A DNA stretch of 64,000 nt from JAHRAW01 sp965203265 (GTDB lineage Bacteria > Pseudomonadota > Gammaproteobacteria > Arenicellales > Poriferihabitantaceae). A model generated the notes under the pieces. It did not search any database and was not told where the DNA came from. It saw only the letters and a program-made list of their open reading frames with translations. Within the stretch, counting starts at the first letter, position 1. Each line of letters opens with the position of its first letter. The DNA lies in contig CBDBBV010000002.1 in the NCBI GenBank assembly GCA_965203265.1, forward strand, positions 1,240,001-1,304,000. Direction: 5' to 3'. Positions 56,389 to 64,000 of the stretch are shown here, in pieces. Made by a program: the position numbers and the translations under genes.

Positions 56389-57790
56389 TCTATTCTTCAA
56401 GGTATTCGCGCTGATTCTGTGCTCGGCGGTGGCGCTGTTCGCCACCGTTGCCGCGTTCTTTCACTTTCTCGACGACCGCCACCACTTCGACGACGGCTAC
56501 GAATTCGTCCACGAAATCGCCGAGGACGCGGTGCGCGCATTCGAGGAAGATGGGCTCGACGAGCTCACCCGCGAACTCGACGAATTGTTCCGCCACACGG
56601 GCGTGCGCGGCTTCCTCATGCACGGCGACGGACGCGCCATCGGCCGCCCCCTGCCCCGCTACGCGCGCGAGCGGATCACGCACTTCCCGCAGACCATCAT
56701 CGACGCGCCTTCGCCACGGGGAAAGCGCACCATTCGCGCAGTCAGCGTCGCCAGCGACGACGATGACGACGACCGGCGCTACCGCTTCGTCATGCTGGCC
56801 GGCCACCGCAGCGACCGCTCCCGGCTACTCGGCCATCCGGCAACCAGATTCGTCATGCTGGCCGGCCACCGCAACGACCACTCCTGGCTACTCGGCCATC
56901 CGGCAACCAGATTCGTCATGTCCCTGCTGGTCATTGCGCTGGCCAGCTTGCTGATCAGCATATTGATCACGCGCCCATTGGGTGGGCTCAAATCCGCCAC
57001 GCGAAATTTTTCCGAGGGCAATCTCGGCGCGCGCGCCCCGGCCAGCCTCACCGGGCGCAACGACGCCTTCGGCGAACTGGCGCGGGAATTCGACCAGATG
57101 AGCGCGCGCATCGAAAAACTGGTGGGGGAACACCGACGTCTGTTGCGCGATGTGTCGCACGAACTCCGATCCCCCCTGTCGCGCATGCAGGTGGCGGCCA
57201 CGCTGCTGGAGGACAACCGCGCGGACGAGGCCGACTCCCACGCCCAGATCGCCCGCATACAAAGCGAAATACTGCGTCTCGACGCCATGATCGCCCAGTT
57301 GTTGTTGCTGACGCGCCTTCATGCGGGCGCGGTGGAGATCGAATTGGCGGAAGTGGACTTGAAGCATCTGCTCGAAGAGGTGGCGCAGGATGCGGCCTAC
57401 GAATTTTCCCAGCGGCGCGCCCAGGTCGAGGTGCGCGGCGACGAAGCGCGCATACAAGCCGATGCCGACAAACTGCGAAGCGCGTTTGAAAACGTGATTC
57501 GCAACGGCCTGCGCTACACCAGATCGCCCCTGCGCGTGCAGGTGCAGCTTGCGCGCGGGATGGCGAAGATTCTGGTGGCCGACGATGGCCCGGGAGTGCC
57601 TGAGCAGGATCTGCAGAATATATTCGAGCCGTTCTATCGGCCCGATCAATCCCGCAGCGAAGCCACCGGCAGCACCGGCATCGGCCTCGCCATCGCCAAG
57701 GGCATCGTCGAGATTCACGGCGGGCGCATTTTCGCGGCCAACGCTACCGGCGGGGGATTGGTCGTGTCCATCCATCTGCCGTCTCGCTGA
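56381..57790 (+). CDS. sensor histidine kinase (CpxA-like)
   Basis: A 469-residue inner-membrane sensor. TM1 (about 5-27), a periplasmic domain (28-177), TM2 (FVMSLLVIALASLLISILI, 178-196), HAMP, then the dimerisation domain with H260 in RDVSHELRSPLSRM, and ATPase motifs (N-box FENVIRNGLRY, DDGPGVPE, GSTGIGLAIAKGI). Two copies of a 21-residue unit sit just before TM2. It is translationally coupled to the response regulator. Confidence 0.93.
   Translation: MRNLFFKVFALILCSAVALFATVAAFFHFLDDRHHFDDGYEFVHEIAEDAVRAFEEDGLDELTRELDELFRHTGVRGFLMHGDGRAIGRPLPRYARERITHFPQTIIDAPSPRGKRTIRAVSVASDDDDDDRRYRFVMLAGHRSDRSRLLGHPATRFVMLAGHRNDHSWLLGHPATRFVMSLLVIALASLLISILITRPLGGLKSATRNFSEGNLGARAPASLTGRNDAFGELAREFDQMSARIEKLVGEHRRLLRDVSHELRSPLSRMQVAATLLEDNRADEADSHAQIARIQSEILRLDAMIAQLLLLTRLHAGAVEIELAEVDLKHLLEEVAQDAAYEFSQRRAQVEVRGDEARIQADADKLRSAFENVIRNGLRYTRSPLRVQVQLARGMAKILVADDGPGVPEQDLQNIFEPFYRPDQSRSEATGSTGIGLAIAKGIVEIHGGRIFAANATGGGLVVSIHLPSR
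56786..56911 (+). repeat. 63-base in-frame tandem duplication within the kinase gene
   Basis: Two 63-base units (56786-56848 and 56849-56911) differ at only a few bases and encode FVMLAGHR.D.S.LLGHPATR twice, at residues 136-177. A third partial copy, TTCGTCATG, begins TM2. Confidence 0.95.
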
Positions 57791-57906
57791 TTTTTACATT
57801 GTTTTTACAAAATCCCGGCACACCGTTACGCGCGGCGGCGGCACCATCTACCCACGGCATCAACGGATGCCTGTTTTTCAACCCATTCAATTCGGAGTAA
57901 AGTGAT

Positions 57907-58413
57907 ATGAGCAAGAAATTGATCTATGGCGCGCTCGCTCTCAGCGCACTGGTCGCGGTTGTCGCCGTACCGATTTATGCCGGCGGCGGCCACGGGCACG
58001 GTTGGCATGACGACCATGACGGCCACGGCGACTACCACGACGGCCACGGCGACTACCACGGCCACGGTCGTCACGGCGCCCATCTGCTGAGCGATCTGCT
58101 GAGCGATCGCAAACTCGACAAAATCTCGCGCAGACTGGACCTCGACGCAGCCCAGCGCGACGCCCTGTCCAGCGCCGCGGACGAAGCCCACGCAGTGGTG
58201 CGGGAAGTCCGCCAGCAGCTGCGCGAGTCCCGCCGCACCCTGCGCGAGCTGGATGCCAACGCGGAGGATTACGCCGCTCAGGTGGCTGAGATGGCGAAAA
58301 AGCACGGCGATCTCGCCAGTAGGACGACCACCGCGCTGGCCGAGATGAAGTCGAAGCTGGCCGCCGTTCTGACCGAGGCGCAGATGGACGAGCTGATGGA
58401 ACGGCTGCTGTAA
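57907..58413 (+). CDS. His-rich Spy/CpxP-like periplasmic protein
   Basis: A 168-residue protein. A signal peptide (LIYGALALSALVAVVAVPIYA) is followed by a His/Asp/Gly-rich stretch (residues about 27-58, with HDGHGDYHDGHGDYH) and a helical part similar to the CpxP/Spy fold (LSDRKLDKISRRLDLDAAQRDAL, LTEAQMDELME, an LTxxQ-like motif). The His-rich arm suggests binding of Zn, Ni or Cu. It lies 116 bases after the kinase gene and is a likely regulator or target of that system, as CpxP or ZraP are. Confidence 0.8.
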   Translation: MSKKLIYGALALSALVAVVAVPIYAGGGHGHGWHDDHDGHGDYHDGHGDYHGHGRHGAHLLSDLLSDRKLDKISRRLDLDAAQRDALSSAADEAHAVVREVRQQLRESRRTLRELDANAEDYAAQVAEMAKKHGDLASRTTTALAEMKSKLAAVLTEAQMDELMERLL

Positions 58414-58436
58414 CGCCTACACGCCGGAATCGGCGC

Positions 58437-58460
58437 GCCGGCAGGGAAGCCGGCGTCTTT
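58437..58460 (+). terminator. Rho-independent-type terminator after the CpxP-like gene
   Basis: GCCGGC (58437-58442) and GCCGGC (58449-58454) form a GC stem around a six-base loop, followed by GTCTTT. An outer ACGCCGG at 58421-58427 offers an alternative partner. Confidence 0.6.
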
Positions 58461-58580
58461 GACGACGAAAAATCGACCCGGCTGACGGCGCGGAGGTTGC
58501 GCCGGAAGCCGGGTGCGTTACAATAAGGCCGCCGACAGGGACAAATTGTCGGCGCAATCAAATTCACGGAACGATCTACC

Positions 58581-59462
58581 TTGCCCCTTCCCCTTTCCAA
58601 CCCGCCGGCAACCCAGCTCGCCAGATGGCGTTGGTTATGGCTGTGGCCGTGGCTGTTGCTGTCGCACGCGGCTTGGGCGCAAACTCCCGATGTATTCCTG
58701 CTCAAAACCTACGACGGCTCGCAAAATGTGGTGGGCTGGGTGATGAGCGAGAAACTGGACGGCGTGCGGGGGTTGTGGGACGGCGAGCATCTACGCACCC
58801 GCAACGGCAATGTGCTGCATGCGCCGACTTGGTTCACCCGGGATTTCCCGCCGTTCGCCCTCGACGGCGAGTTGTGGACCCAGCGCGGGGATTTCGAGAA
58901 CATCGTCTCCATCGTGCGCCGGAAAACGCCGGACGAGCGCTGGGCGCAGGTGAGTTACCGGATTTTCGAGGTGCCCAATCAGGCCGGTGGGTTGCTGCAG
59001 CGCTTGGCGGTTCTGGCAGATTACTTGGCGGAACACCCGGTCGATCATCTCGGGATCATCCCGCAAATTCGGGTGAAATCCGCCTCCCATCTCACCCGAC
59101 TGCTGGACGAAATCGTCGCCGGCGGCGGCGAAGGCGTGGTGGTGCGCGACCCCGCCCAGCCATATCGAACGGGCCGGCTGCCCCACGCACTGAAGGTCAA
59201 GCGGTATCTCGATGCGGAATGCGTGGTGCGCAAGATTCTGCCCGGCCGGGGGAAATACACCGGCATGATGGGAGCGTTGCAGTGCCAAATGGCGGACGGG
59301 CGGATGGTCGCCATCGGCAGCGGATTCAGCGACAAAATGCGCGCCGACCCGCCCCCGCCGGGCAGCGTGATCACCTTCAAATACTACGGCCTGAGCAACC
59401 AGGGCAATCCCAGATTCCCGGTGTTCATGCGCCGCCGCCAAGTCGATTCGGAAGCGCCCTAG
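58581..59462 (+). CDS. periplasmic-type ATP-dependent DNA ligase (Lig E class)
   Basis: A 293-residue minimal ligase. The start is a TTG, supported because it gives a full signal peptide (WLWLWPWLLLSHAAWA, cleaved before QTPD). The nucleotidyltransferase core has K58 in SEKLDGVRG, RNGN, LDGELW, EGVVVRDP and LKVKRYLDAE, and the OB domain has GKYTGMMGAL and GSVITFKYYGLSNQGNPRFP. Lig E proteins are exported and are associated with handling extracellular or incoming DNA. The stop overlaps the convergent peptidase gene by four bases. Confidence 0.88.
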   Translation: MPLPLSNPPATQLARWRWLWLWPWLLLSHAAWAQTPDVFLLKTYDGSQNVVGWVMSEKLDGVRGLWDGEHLRTRNGNVLHAPTWFTRDFPPFALDGELWTQRGDFENIVSIVRRKTPDERWAQVSYRIFEVPNQAGGLLQRLAVLADYLAEHPVDHLGIIPQIRVKSASHLTRLLDEIVAGGGEGVVVRDPAQPYRTGRLPHALKVKRYLDAECVVRKILPGRGKYTGMMGALQCQMADGRMVAIGSGFSDKMRADPPPPGSVITFKYYGLSNQGNPRFPVFMRRRQVDSEAP

Positions 59463-61468
59463 CCGCCGGAGTGCCCGCGTTTCTCCCGAATGATCTTCGA
59501 GAAAAACGCCGTCTCCCGCTCGAGGGAATCCACCCGATTGTGCAACCGGCGAAAGCCGTGCCCTTCGTTCGGATACTCGATGTACTCATGCAGTATCCCC
59601 CGCTTCGCCAAACATTCGACCACCTCCCGGGAAACTTCCGGCGGCACCACCTTGTCCTCGAGGCCCTGAAACAGGATCAGCGGGCTGTTCAATCGCTCCA
59701 GATGGAAAATCGGGGAACGCTGGGTGAAGCGACTGTCGGGGCGGCGCGCCGTGTCGGCATCGAATTTTTCGCCGATCAGGCGATCTGTGTAGTTGCCCTC
59801 GAATCGGTGGGTGATCTGCGCCAGTGTGATCAGGTTGCCGATGCCGTAATAGCAGGCGCCGCCGCTGAACAGATCGGGAAAGCGAGTCAGCGCGCGCAAC
59901 ACCGCATAGCCGCCGGCGCTACCGCCACGAATGAAGACGAGATCGGCGTCCACCAGATTGCGCGCCACCAGATGACTGACGCCGTCGGCAATATCGGTGG
60001 CGTCGATCTCCCCCCACTGCCCAAGCAAACTTTGCCGGTAGGCGCGACCATAGCCGCTGCTGCCGCGATGATTGACATCCAGCACGGCATAGCCGAGCGA
60101 GGTGAAAAATCGCGTGAGGGGACTGCACTGGGGAGTCGCCCGGCCGGTGGGGCCGCCGTGCACGATAACCAACAGCGGCGGCTTCGAACCCCGTGGCGCG
60201 CGGTATCGCCGGTTGCAGGGGGCATGGAAATAGGCGAATGCCCGCTGCCCGTCGCGGGTGGGATAGGCGATCGGCCGCGGCCGGGTGCCGCCCTGTGCGG
60301 CGAGGTTGGACGGCGGCGCATACAGGGTCTGCTCACCGCCGTCTTGCCACGCCAGCGAGCGGATTTCGGCGCCGCGCCGGGCGCAATGGGCGACCAGCAG
60401 CAACTCGCGCGCGCCCGAATCCGCGCATAGATGGGCGCACGCCGCGACCTCATCGGACAGCGGCGTCGTCCGCCCCGAATCGAGGGCGATGTCCATCAGG
60501 CGGTCGCCGTCGTGGTCGCTCGCCACGGCGACGATGCGGTTTTCCGAAATGCCCTGCCAACGGCGCTGGCCGAATACCCAGTGGGGTTCGCCGTATTCGT
60601 AGGAGTCGTTGGTGATCCGCTGAATGCCGCTGCCGTTGCCGTGGTCTTGGTAGCGGAAAAAATCCCAGAAATCACTGCTGCCGCCGTCGCTGACGAACAG
60701 CAAACTACCGTCCGCGAGAAAACCGAGCTGGCAAATGGAGCGGGGCTGGGACTGCTCGGCGCCATCCACCAACATCCGCCGACGGCGAATTTCGATCCCC
60801 GCCTCGCTGCGGCACAACTCTGCCTTCGCCAAGCGGCTCCGATCCCACGGCATGTAAGGCTGATCCCACTCCAGCCAAGCGAGTTCGCGCTGATTCGGGG
60901 AGATCACCGGGCAGGCGTAGAAATCACTGCCCTCGACCAAAACCACCGGGCGCGCCAGGCCGCGTTGGCCGGCCTCGCCCGATACATCGATCACCACCAC
61001 ACTGTCGCCTTCCCCGCCATCGCTTTCTCGGGATTCCATGACGGCGACGATCGCGCCCCCGCACGGCACCAGATCGGCAAACGCCGAAGTGCCGGCCTCG
61101 GGCGGCGCGGTTACCGCGACCGGCGGGGAGTCCTCGCCCAATCGCTGGCGGTAGATTCGTCCATCGCTGAAATTGTTGAATATGATCCAGTCGCCGAGCA
61201 GGCAGAAACAGCGACCGCCATATTCGTGAACCGTAGTGCGCAGGTTGAATTCCGCCGGCGTCAGGCAACGGCGCTCCTCGCCACGCGGCTGCGTCATCAG
61301 GGCGATGCGCCCGCCCTCCTCCGCCAGCGCCTCCAACCAGTACAACTGCCCGCGATAGCGGAACGGATACATCGGCGGCGACGGCTGCGCCAACAGCTCG
61401 TCCGGCGCCAACGGGCTACGCCACAACCCGTGAGGCAATTCCGTGCGGTCATCGATGAAATGCGCCAT
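59459..61468 (-). CDS. prolyl oligopeptidase (S9) family serine peptidase
   Basis: A 669-residue cytoplasmic peptidase without signal peptide. The N-terminal two thirds form a beta-propeller. The alpha/beta-hydrolase domain has PLLVIVHGGPTGRATP, the nucleophile Ser in IRGGSAGGYAVLRAL, Asp in LFQGLEDKVVPPE and His in YPNEGHGF, so the triad is intact. It resembles dipeptidyl/acylaminoacyl peptidases. Six bases separate it from the DUF192 gene upstream. Confidence 0.9.
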   Translation of the reverse strand: MAHFIDDRTELPHGLWRSPLAPDELLAQPSPPMYPFRYRGQLYWLEALAEEGGRIALMTQPRGEERRCLTPAEFNLRTTVHEYGGRCFCLLGDWIIFNNFSDGRIYRQRLGEDSPPVAVTAPPEAGTSAFADLVPCGGAIVAVMESRESDGGEGDSVVVIDVSGEAGQRGLARPVVLVEGSDFYACPVISPNQRELAWLEWDQPYMPWDRSRLAKAELCRSEAGIEIRRRRMLVDGAEQSQPRSICQLGFLADGSLLFVSDGGSSDFWDFFRYQDHGNGSGIQRITNDSYEYGEPHWVFGQRRWQGISENRIVAVASDHDGDRLMDIALDSGRTTPLSDEVAACAHLCADSGARELLLVAHCARRGAEIRSLAWQDGGEQTLYAPPSNLAAQGGTRPRPIAYPTRDGQRAFAYFHAPCNRRYRAPRGSKPPLLVIVHGGPTGRATPQCSPLTRFFTSLGYAVLDVNHRGSSGYGRAYRQSLLGQWGEIDATDIADGVSHLVARNLVDADLVFIRGGSAGGYAVLRALTRFPDLFSGGACYYGIGNLITLAQITHRFEGNYTDRLIGEKFDADTARRPDSRFTQRSPIFHLERLNSPLILFQGLEDKVVPPEVSREVVECLAKRGILHEYIEYPNEGHGFRRLHNRVDSLERETAFFSKIIREKRGHSGG

Positions 61469-61474
61469 CGGCGG

Positions 61475-61999
61475 CTAGGGCAATGTGTCCAGCAGCAGTC
61501 TGGCCGCGCCCGCCGACAACCCCTTCTCGCGGAAAAACCCGACTCGGGCTTCCAGTGCATATTGAAACGGCAGCATCGGGCCGTACAATTTTTCATCACC
61601 GTCTCCGTAGGGATGCATCACCATGTACTGGATCAACAAACCGTCCTCATCGAAAAACCCAATATCCAGCGGCGCCTTGACATTGTGCATGTGGAATCTG
61701 GCGGCGCTAGGGGCGTCATAGCGAAACAAAATGGTCGTGCGGGCGATGACCTCCGGGCAGATGTGCTGATAGCCGTTGGCGCGCTCCACGGAATCATCGG
61801 CGATGAACGAAACGATTTCGATCCGCTGCCGCCGATCATCCAACAGCGAAATGCGCGAGACTTCCATGCGATCCATGCCGAGATTGGACGAACTACAACC
61901 CTGCTGCGCCCATCCGAGCCGCCCAAGAGCCAGCGCGAACATCGCGACCACACACAACACCACGTAAATGACCGACCTCACCGACATGGCGGCAAACAT
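61475..61999 (-). CDS. DUF192 family exported protein
   Basis: A 174-residue protein with an N-terminal membrane or signal segment (VIYVVLCVVAMFALALGRLGWA) and the DUF192 core: IEIVSFIADDSVERANGYQH, FRYDAPSAARFHMHNVKAPLDIGFFDEDGLL, and the C-terminal ALEARVGFFREKGL. DUF192 proteins are small periplasmic beta-barrels of unknown function. I start at 61999; 61987 and 62062 are alternatives. It lies ten bases after a small reading frame. Confidence 0.83.
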   Translation of the reverse strand: MFAAMSVRSVIYVVLCVVAMFALALGRLGWAQQGCSSSNLGMDRMEVSRISLLDDRRQRIEIVSFIADDSVERANGYQHICPEVIARTTILFRYDAPSAARFHMHNVKAPLDIGFFDEDGLLIQYMVMHPYGDGDEKLYGPMLPFQYALEARVGFFREKGLSAGAARLLLDTLP

Positions 62000-62009
62000 A
62001 GCCCAACGC

Positions 62010-62123
62010 TCAGAGAATTGCACGATGCCGGATACATTCCGGACTTCGGGGATTTTCGGCAATGAACCACACTGACTTGACGATTAGGGCGATTAGGGCG
62101 ACTAGGGCGATCCAGATGATCAC
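62010..62123 (-). CDS. possible 37-residue membrane peptide coupled to purD
   Basis: A GTG overlapping the purD stop (GTGA) opens a 37-codon frame. The predicted peptide begins with a hydrophobic helix (IIWIALVALIALIV) followed by KSVWFIAENP. The helix is coded by a nine-base unit repeated three times (62082-62108). The coupling and the hydrophobic profile support it, but it may be chance. Confidence 0.35.
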   Translation of the reverse strand: MIIWIALVALIALIVKSVWFIAENPRSPECIRHRAIL

Positions 62124-63430
62124 TCGCGCGGTGCCGAAACGGTCGCGCCCTGCTCCCGTTCGATGGCGCGGTGGCCGATGTCCGAGCGATACCAGCATCC
62201 GCGCCAGCTGATGCGGCCGGCCAGCTCGTAGGCCGACTCTCTGGCGGCGCTCACCGTGTTTCCGGTGGCGGTTGCGCACAGTACGCGGCCGCCGGTGGCG
62301 ACGATTCGTCCGTCGGCGACGCCGGTGCCGGCGTGGAACGCTTTTTGTCCGGCGGACTCCCGGTTCAGCCCGTGAATGGGGCTGCCCGCGTCATAACTAC
62401 CGGGGTAGCCGGCCGACGCCAGCACCACGCCGAGGGCGCAGCGGCGATCCCAACGGGCGCGTTCGCCGTCCAGCCGCCCGTCGAGCGCGGCGAGGCAGTG
62501 GGCGATCAGGTCGGAGCGCAGGCGCATCATGATGGGCTGGGTTTCCGGGTCGCCGAGACGGCAGTTGAATTCCAGCAGATTGGGCGTGCCGTCGCGGTCG
62601 ATCATCAGTCCGGCGTACAGGAATCCGGTGTAGCGCATGCCCTCGGCGGCCAGCCCGCGCACCGTGGGCTGGATCACCCGCTGCAGAATGCGCCGGTGCA
62701 TGGCGTCATCGACGATGGGCGCCGGCGAGTACGCGCCCATGCCGCCGGTATTGGGACCGGTGTCGCCATCGTGGGCGGCTTTGTGATCCTGACTCGAAGC
62801 CATGGACAGGATGGATTCGCCGTCCACCAGACAGATGAAACTCGCTTCCTCGCCGCTGAGAAATTGCTCCACCAGCACGCGGCTACCGGCGTCTCCGTAT
62901 CTCCTTTCTGTCAACATTTCGCGCAGCGCCGCTTCGGCCTGCGGGCGGGATTGGGCGATGACTACGCCCTTGCCCGCGGCCAGCCCGTCGGCCTTGACCA
63001 CTACCGGATAGGTCGCCGAATCCAGATGGGCGAGAGCGGCCTCGACATCGTCGAAGCCGGCATGGCCGGCGGTGGGGATGCCGTGGCGTCGGGCGAAATC
63101 CTTGGCGAAGGTCTTGGAACCTTCCAATCGAGCCGCCGCGCGGTTCGGGCCGAAGCATTTCAGGCCGCGTTCGCTGAAGCGATCGACTATCCCCATAACC
63201 AGCGGCGTTTCCGCGCCGACTATGGTGAGGTCGATTCGACGATCCGCCGCGAAGTCCGCCAGAGATTGGATATCCTCGGCACCGACGGCGATATTTTCCA
63301 CCCGAGATTCGGCGGCGGTGCCGGCGTTGCCGGGGGCGACATATACCCGCTCGACCAACTCGGACTGCGCCGCCTTCCACGCCAGCGCATGTTCCCGCCC
63401 GCCGCCGCCGATGATCAGCACCTTCATCAT
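62120..63430 (-). CDS. purD: phosphoribosylamine-glycine ligase
   Basis: It joins glycine to phosphoribosylamine in purine synthesis. The 436-residue ATP-grasp enzyme has KVLIIGGGGREHALAWK, VYVAPGNAGTA, YPVVVKADGLAAGKGV, DHKAAHDGDTGPNTGGMGAYSPAP and LLEFNCRLGDPETQ. A second ATG one codon in is an equally good start. The C terminus extends a little beyond the usual length (RAIEREQGATVSAPRE). Confidence 0.95.
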   Translation of the reverse strand: MMKVLIIGGGGREHALAWKAAQSELVERVYVAPGNAGTAAESRVENIAVGAEDIQSLADFAADRRIDLTIVGAETPLVMGIVDRFSERGLKCFGPNRAAARLEGSKTFAKDFARRHGIPTAGHAGFDDVEAALAHLDSATYPVVVKADGLAAGKGVVIAQSRPQAEAALREMLTERRYGDAGSRVLVEQFLSGEEASFICLVDGESILSMASSQDHKAAHDGDTGPNTGGMGAYSPAPIVDDAMHRRILQRVIQPTVRGLAAEGMRYTGFLYAGLMIDRDGTPNLLEFNCRLGDPETQPIMMRLRSDLIAHCLAALDGRLDGERARWDRRCALGVVLASAGYPGSYDAGSPIHGLNRESAGQKAFHAGTGVADGRIVATGGRVLCATATGNTVSAARESAYELAGRISWRGCWYRSDIGHRAIEREQGATVSAPRE

Positions 63431-63448
63431 CCGCCCGCCCCCCTCGGA

Positions 63449-64000
63449 TTACCGCTGCAGGCGGAGATATTGCAGGATATCGTCATCGTTGTCGAAGACG
63501 CCATCGGGCCCGGCGGAAATCAACGCAATCTGGCCGGACGCATCCCGGCGCAACTCGAAGGCCGTTCCCCAGGCGTCATTCACCCGTCTCTGCCGGATGA
63601 TCCGCCGGAATACGGACTGCACCACTTTCTCGCTCTCCTGCGCCTCGTCGGAGACCGCCACTTGCAATACGCCCGCGATGGCCTTGAGGGCGGTCACGGT
63701 GCGGGCGACTTCCGGAGTGAGTGCGGCGTCTTCGGCAATGGTGGAGCCGTCGCCGCGCTGCCGGGAACCCGGGCCCGGGATGAATTCGCCGGCCTGCTCG
63801 ATGTATTGCTCCAGTATCCGCTCGCTGATGGTTTGGTTGAGGACTACGGAAAGCAGGAACACCAGAAGGAAACCGAATCCCACCGCCGCGCGGCTGACGC
63901 CGCCGGAATCGGCTTGGCGGCCATCGGCGGCGGCGCCGGACGCAAGGACGCGCCTGCGAATGTGGCGGAAATACAGGTAGTTGGCCGTGAGCGGCCACAA
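63449..64000 (-). CDS. membrane protein with pseudopilin-like tail, truncated by window edge
   Basis: At least 183 residues, open to the window edge so its true start is unknown. A basic segment (FRHIRRR) and a membrane helix (AAVGFGFLLVFLLSVVLNQTI) precede a soluble part. The end, NDAWGTAFELRRDASG followed by ISAGPDGVFDNDDDI, resembles the C terminus of GspG-like major pseudopilins, although the helix is not at a pilin-like N terminus. It lies 18 bases upstream of purD. Confidence 0.55.
   Translation of the reverse strand: MWPLTANYLYFRHIRRRVLASGAAADGRQADSGGVSRAAVGFGFLLVFLLSVVLNQTISERILEQYIEQAGEFIPGPGSRQRGDGSTIAEDAALTPEVARTVTALKAIAGVLQVAVSDEAQESEKVVQSVFRRIIRQRRVNDAWGTAFELRRDASGQIALISAGPDGVFDNDDDILQYLRLQR

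Noticed and set aside
60431..62065. Plus-strand open frame of 544 codons opposite the S9 peptidase and DUF192 genes
   Set aside because: Shadow frame; the minus-strand genes carry full catalytic motifs.

Overview
The window looks like a piece of the chromosome of a GC-rich gammaproteobacterium. The case rests on paired cmoA/cmoB, an nrdR-ribDE-ribB-ribH-nusB-pgpA cluster, yajC/secD/secF, an FadE-type acyl-CoA dehydrogenase and an E. coli-length NADP isocitrate dehydrogenase. The species cannot be told from this sequence. Nearly all core genes are on the minus strand and many overlap by 1-8 bases, indicating long co-translated operons. No tRNA or rRNA gene and no insertion sequence was recognised.

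Layout. 1-7.7 kb: an AT-richer accessory block, all minus strand. It has a PD-(D/E)XK nuclease-like protein, a WYL regulator, a DUF2779 protein that combines a Cas4/RecB-like site with a DEDD-exonuclease-like domain, and three tandem paralogues of unknown function. 7.7-18.5 kb: the propionyl-CoA to succinyl-CoA pathway (mut, pccB, pccA, meaB, mce) followed by cmoA/cmoB, interrupted between pccB and pccA by an AT-rich DUF262/HNH gene. 18.6-24.1 kb: a LOG-family hydrolase, a TbpB-like lipoprotein with its Slam (type XI secretion) partner, and a DUF2723 membrane protein. 24.2-26.4 kb: a one-chain restriction-modification enzyme. 27-31.3 kb: icd, a TVP38 protein, acuI, an HNH protein and a small membrane protein. 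31.7-41.4 kb: pgpA/nusB/riboflavin/nrdR and secF/secD, with a lone tyrosine recombinase between secD and yajC. 41.5-45.8 kb: fatty-acid activation and first oxidation step. 45.9-55.6 kb: a complete type II-C CRISPR-Cas locus. 55.7-64 kb: a two-component system with a His-rich CpxP/Spy-like partner, a periplasmic-type DNA ligase, an S9 peptidase, a DUF192 protein, purD and a truncated gene.

The CRISPR locus has 73 identical 36-base repeats and 72 spacers, followed by cas2, cas1 and cas9 on the minus strand. A tracrRNA was located by hand on the plus strand just upstream of cas9, with anti-repeat, hairpins, terminator and promoter. Its orientation shows that crRNAs are made from the plus strand, towards the cas operon. 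The repeat ends in an extended -10 motif, as in Neisseria, so each repeat may be its own promoter. The tracrRNA and cas9 promoters appear to share one -10 region. A run of 34 G bases abuts the first repeat.

Metabolically, AcuI, FadE and the acyl-CoA synthetase can supply propionyl-CoA, which PccAB, the epimerase and the B12-dependent mutase pass to the TCA cycle. Defence genes are spread through the window, and two singletons (the DUF262 gene and the recombinase) sit inside otherwise conserved housekeeping operons. The best candidate for something undescribed is the five-gene cluster at 1.6-7.7 kb.
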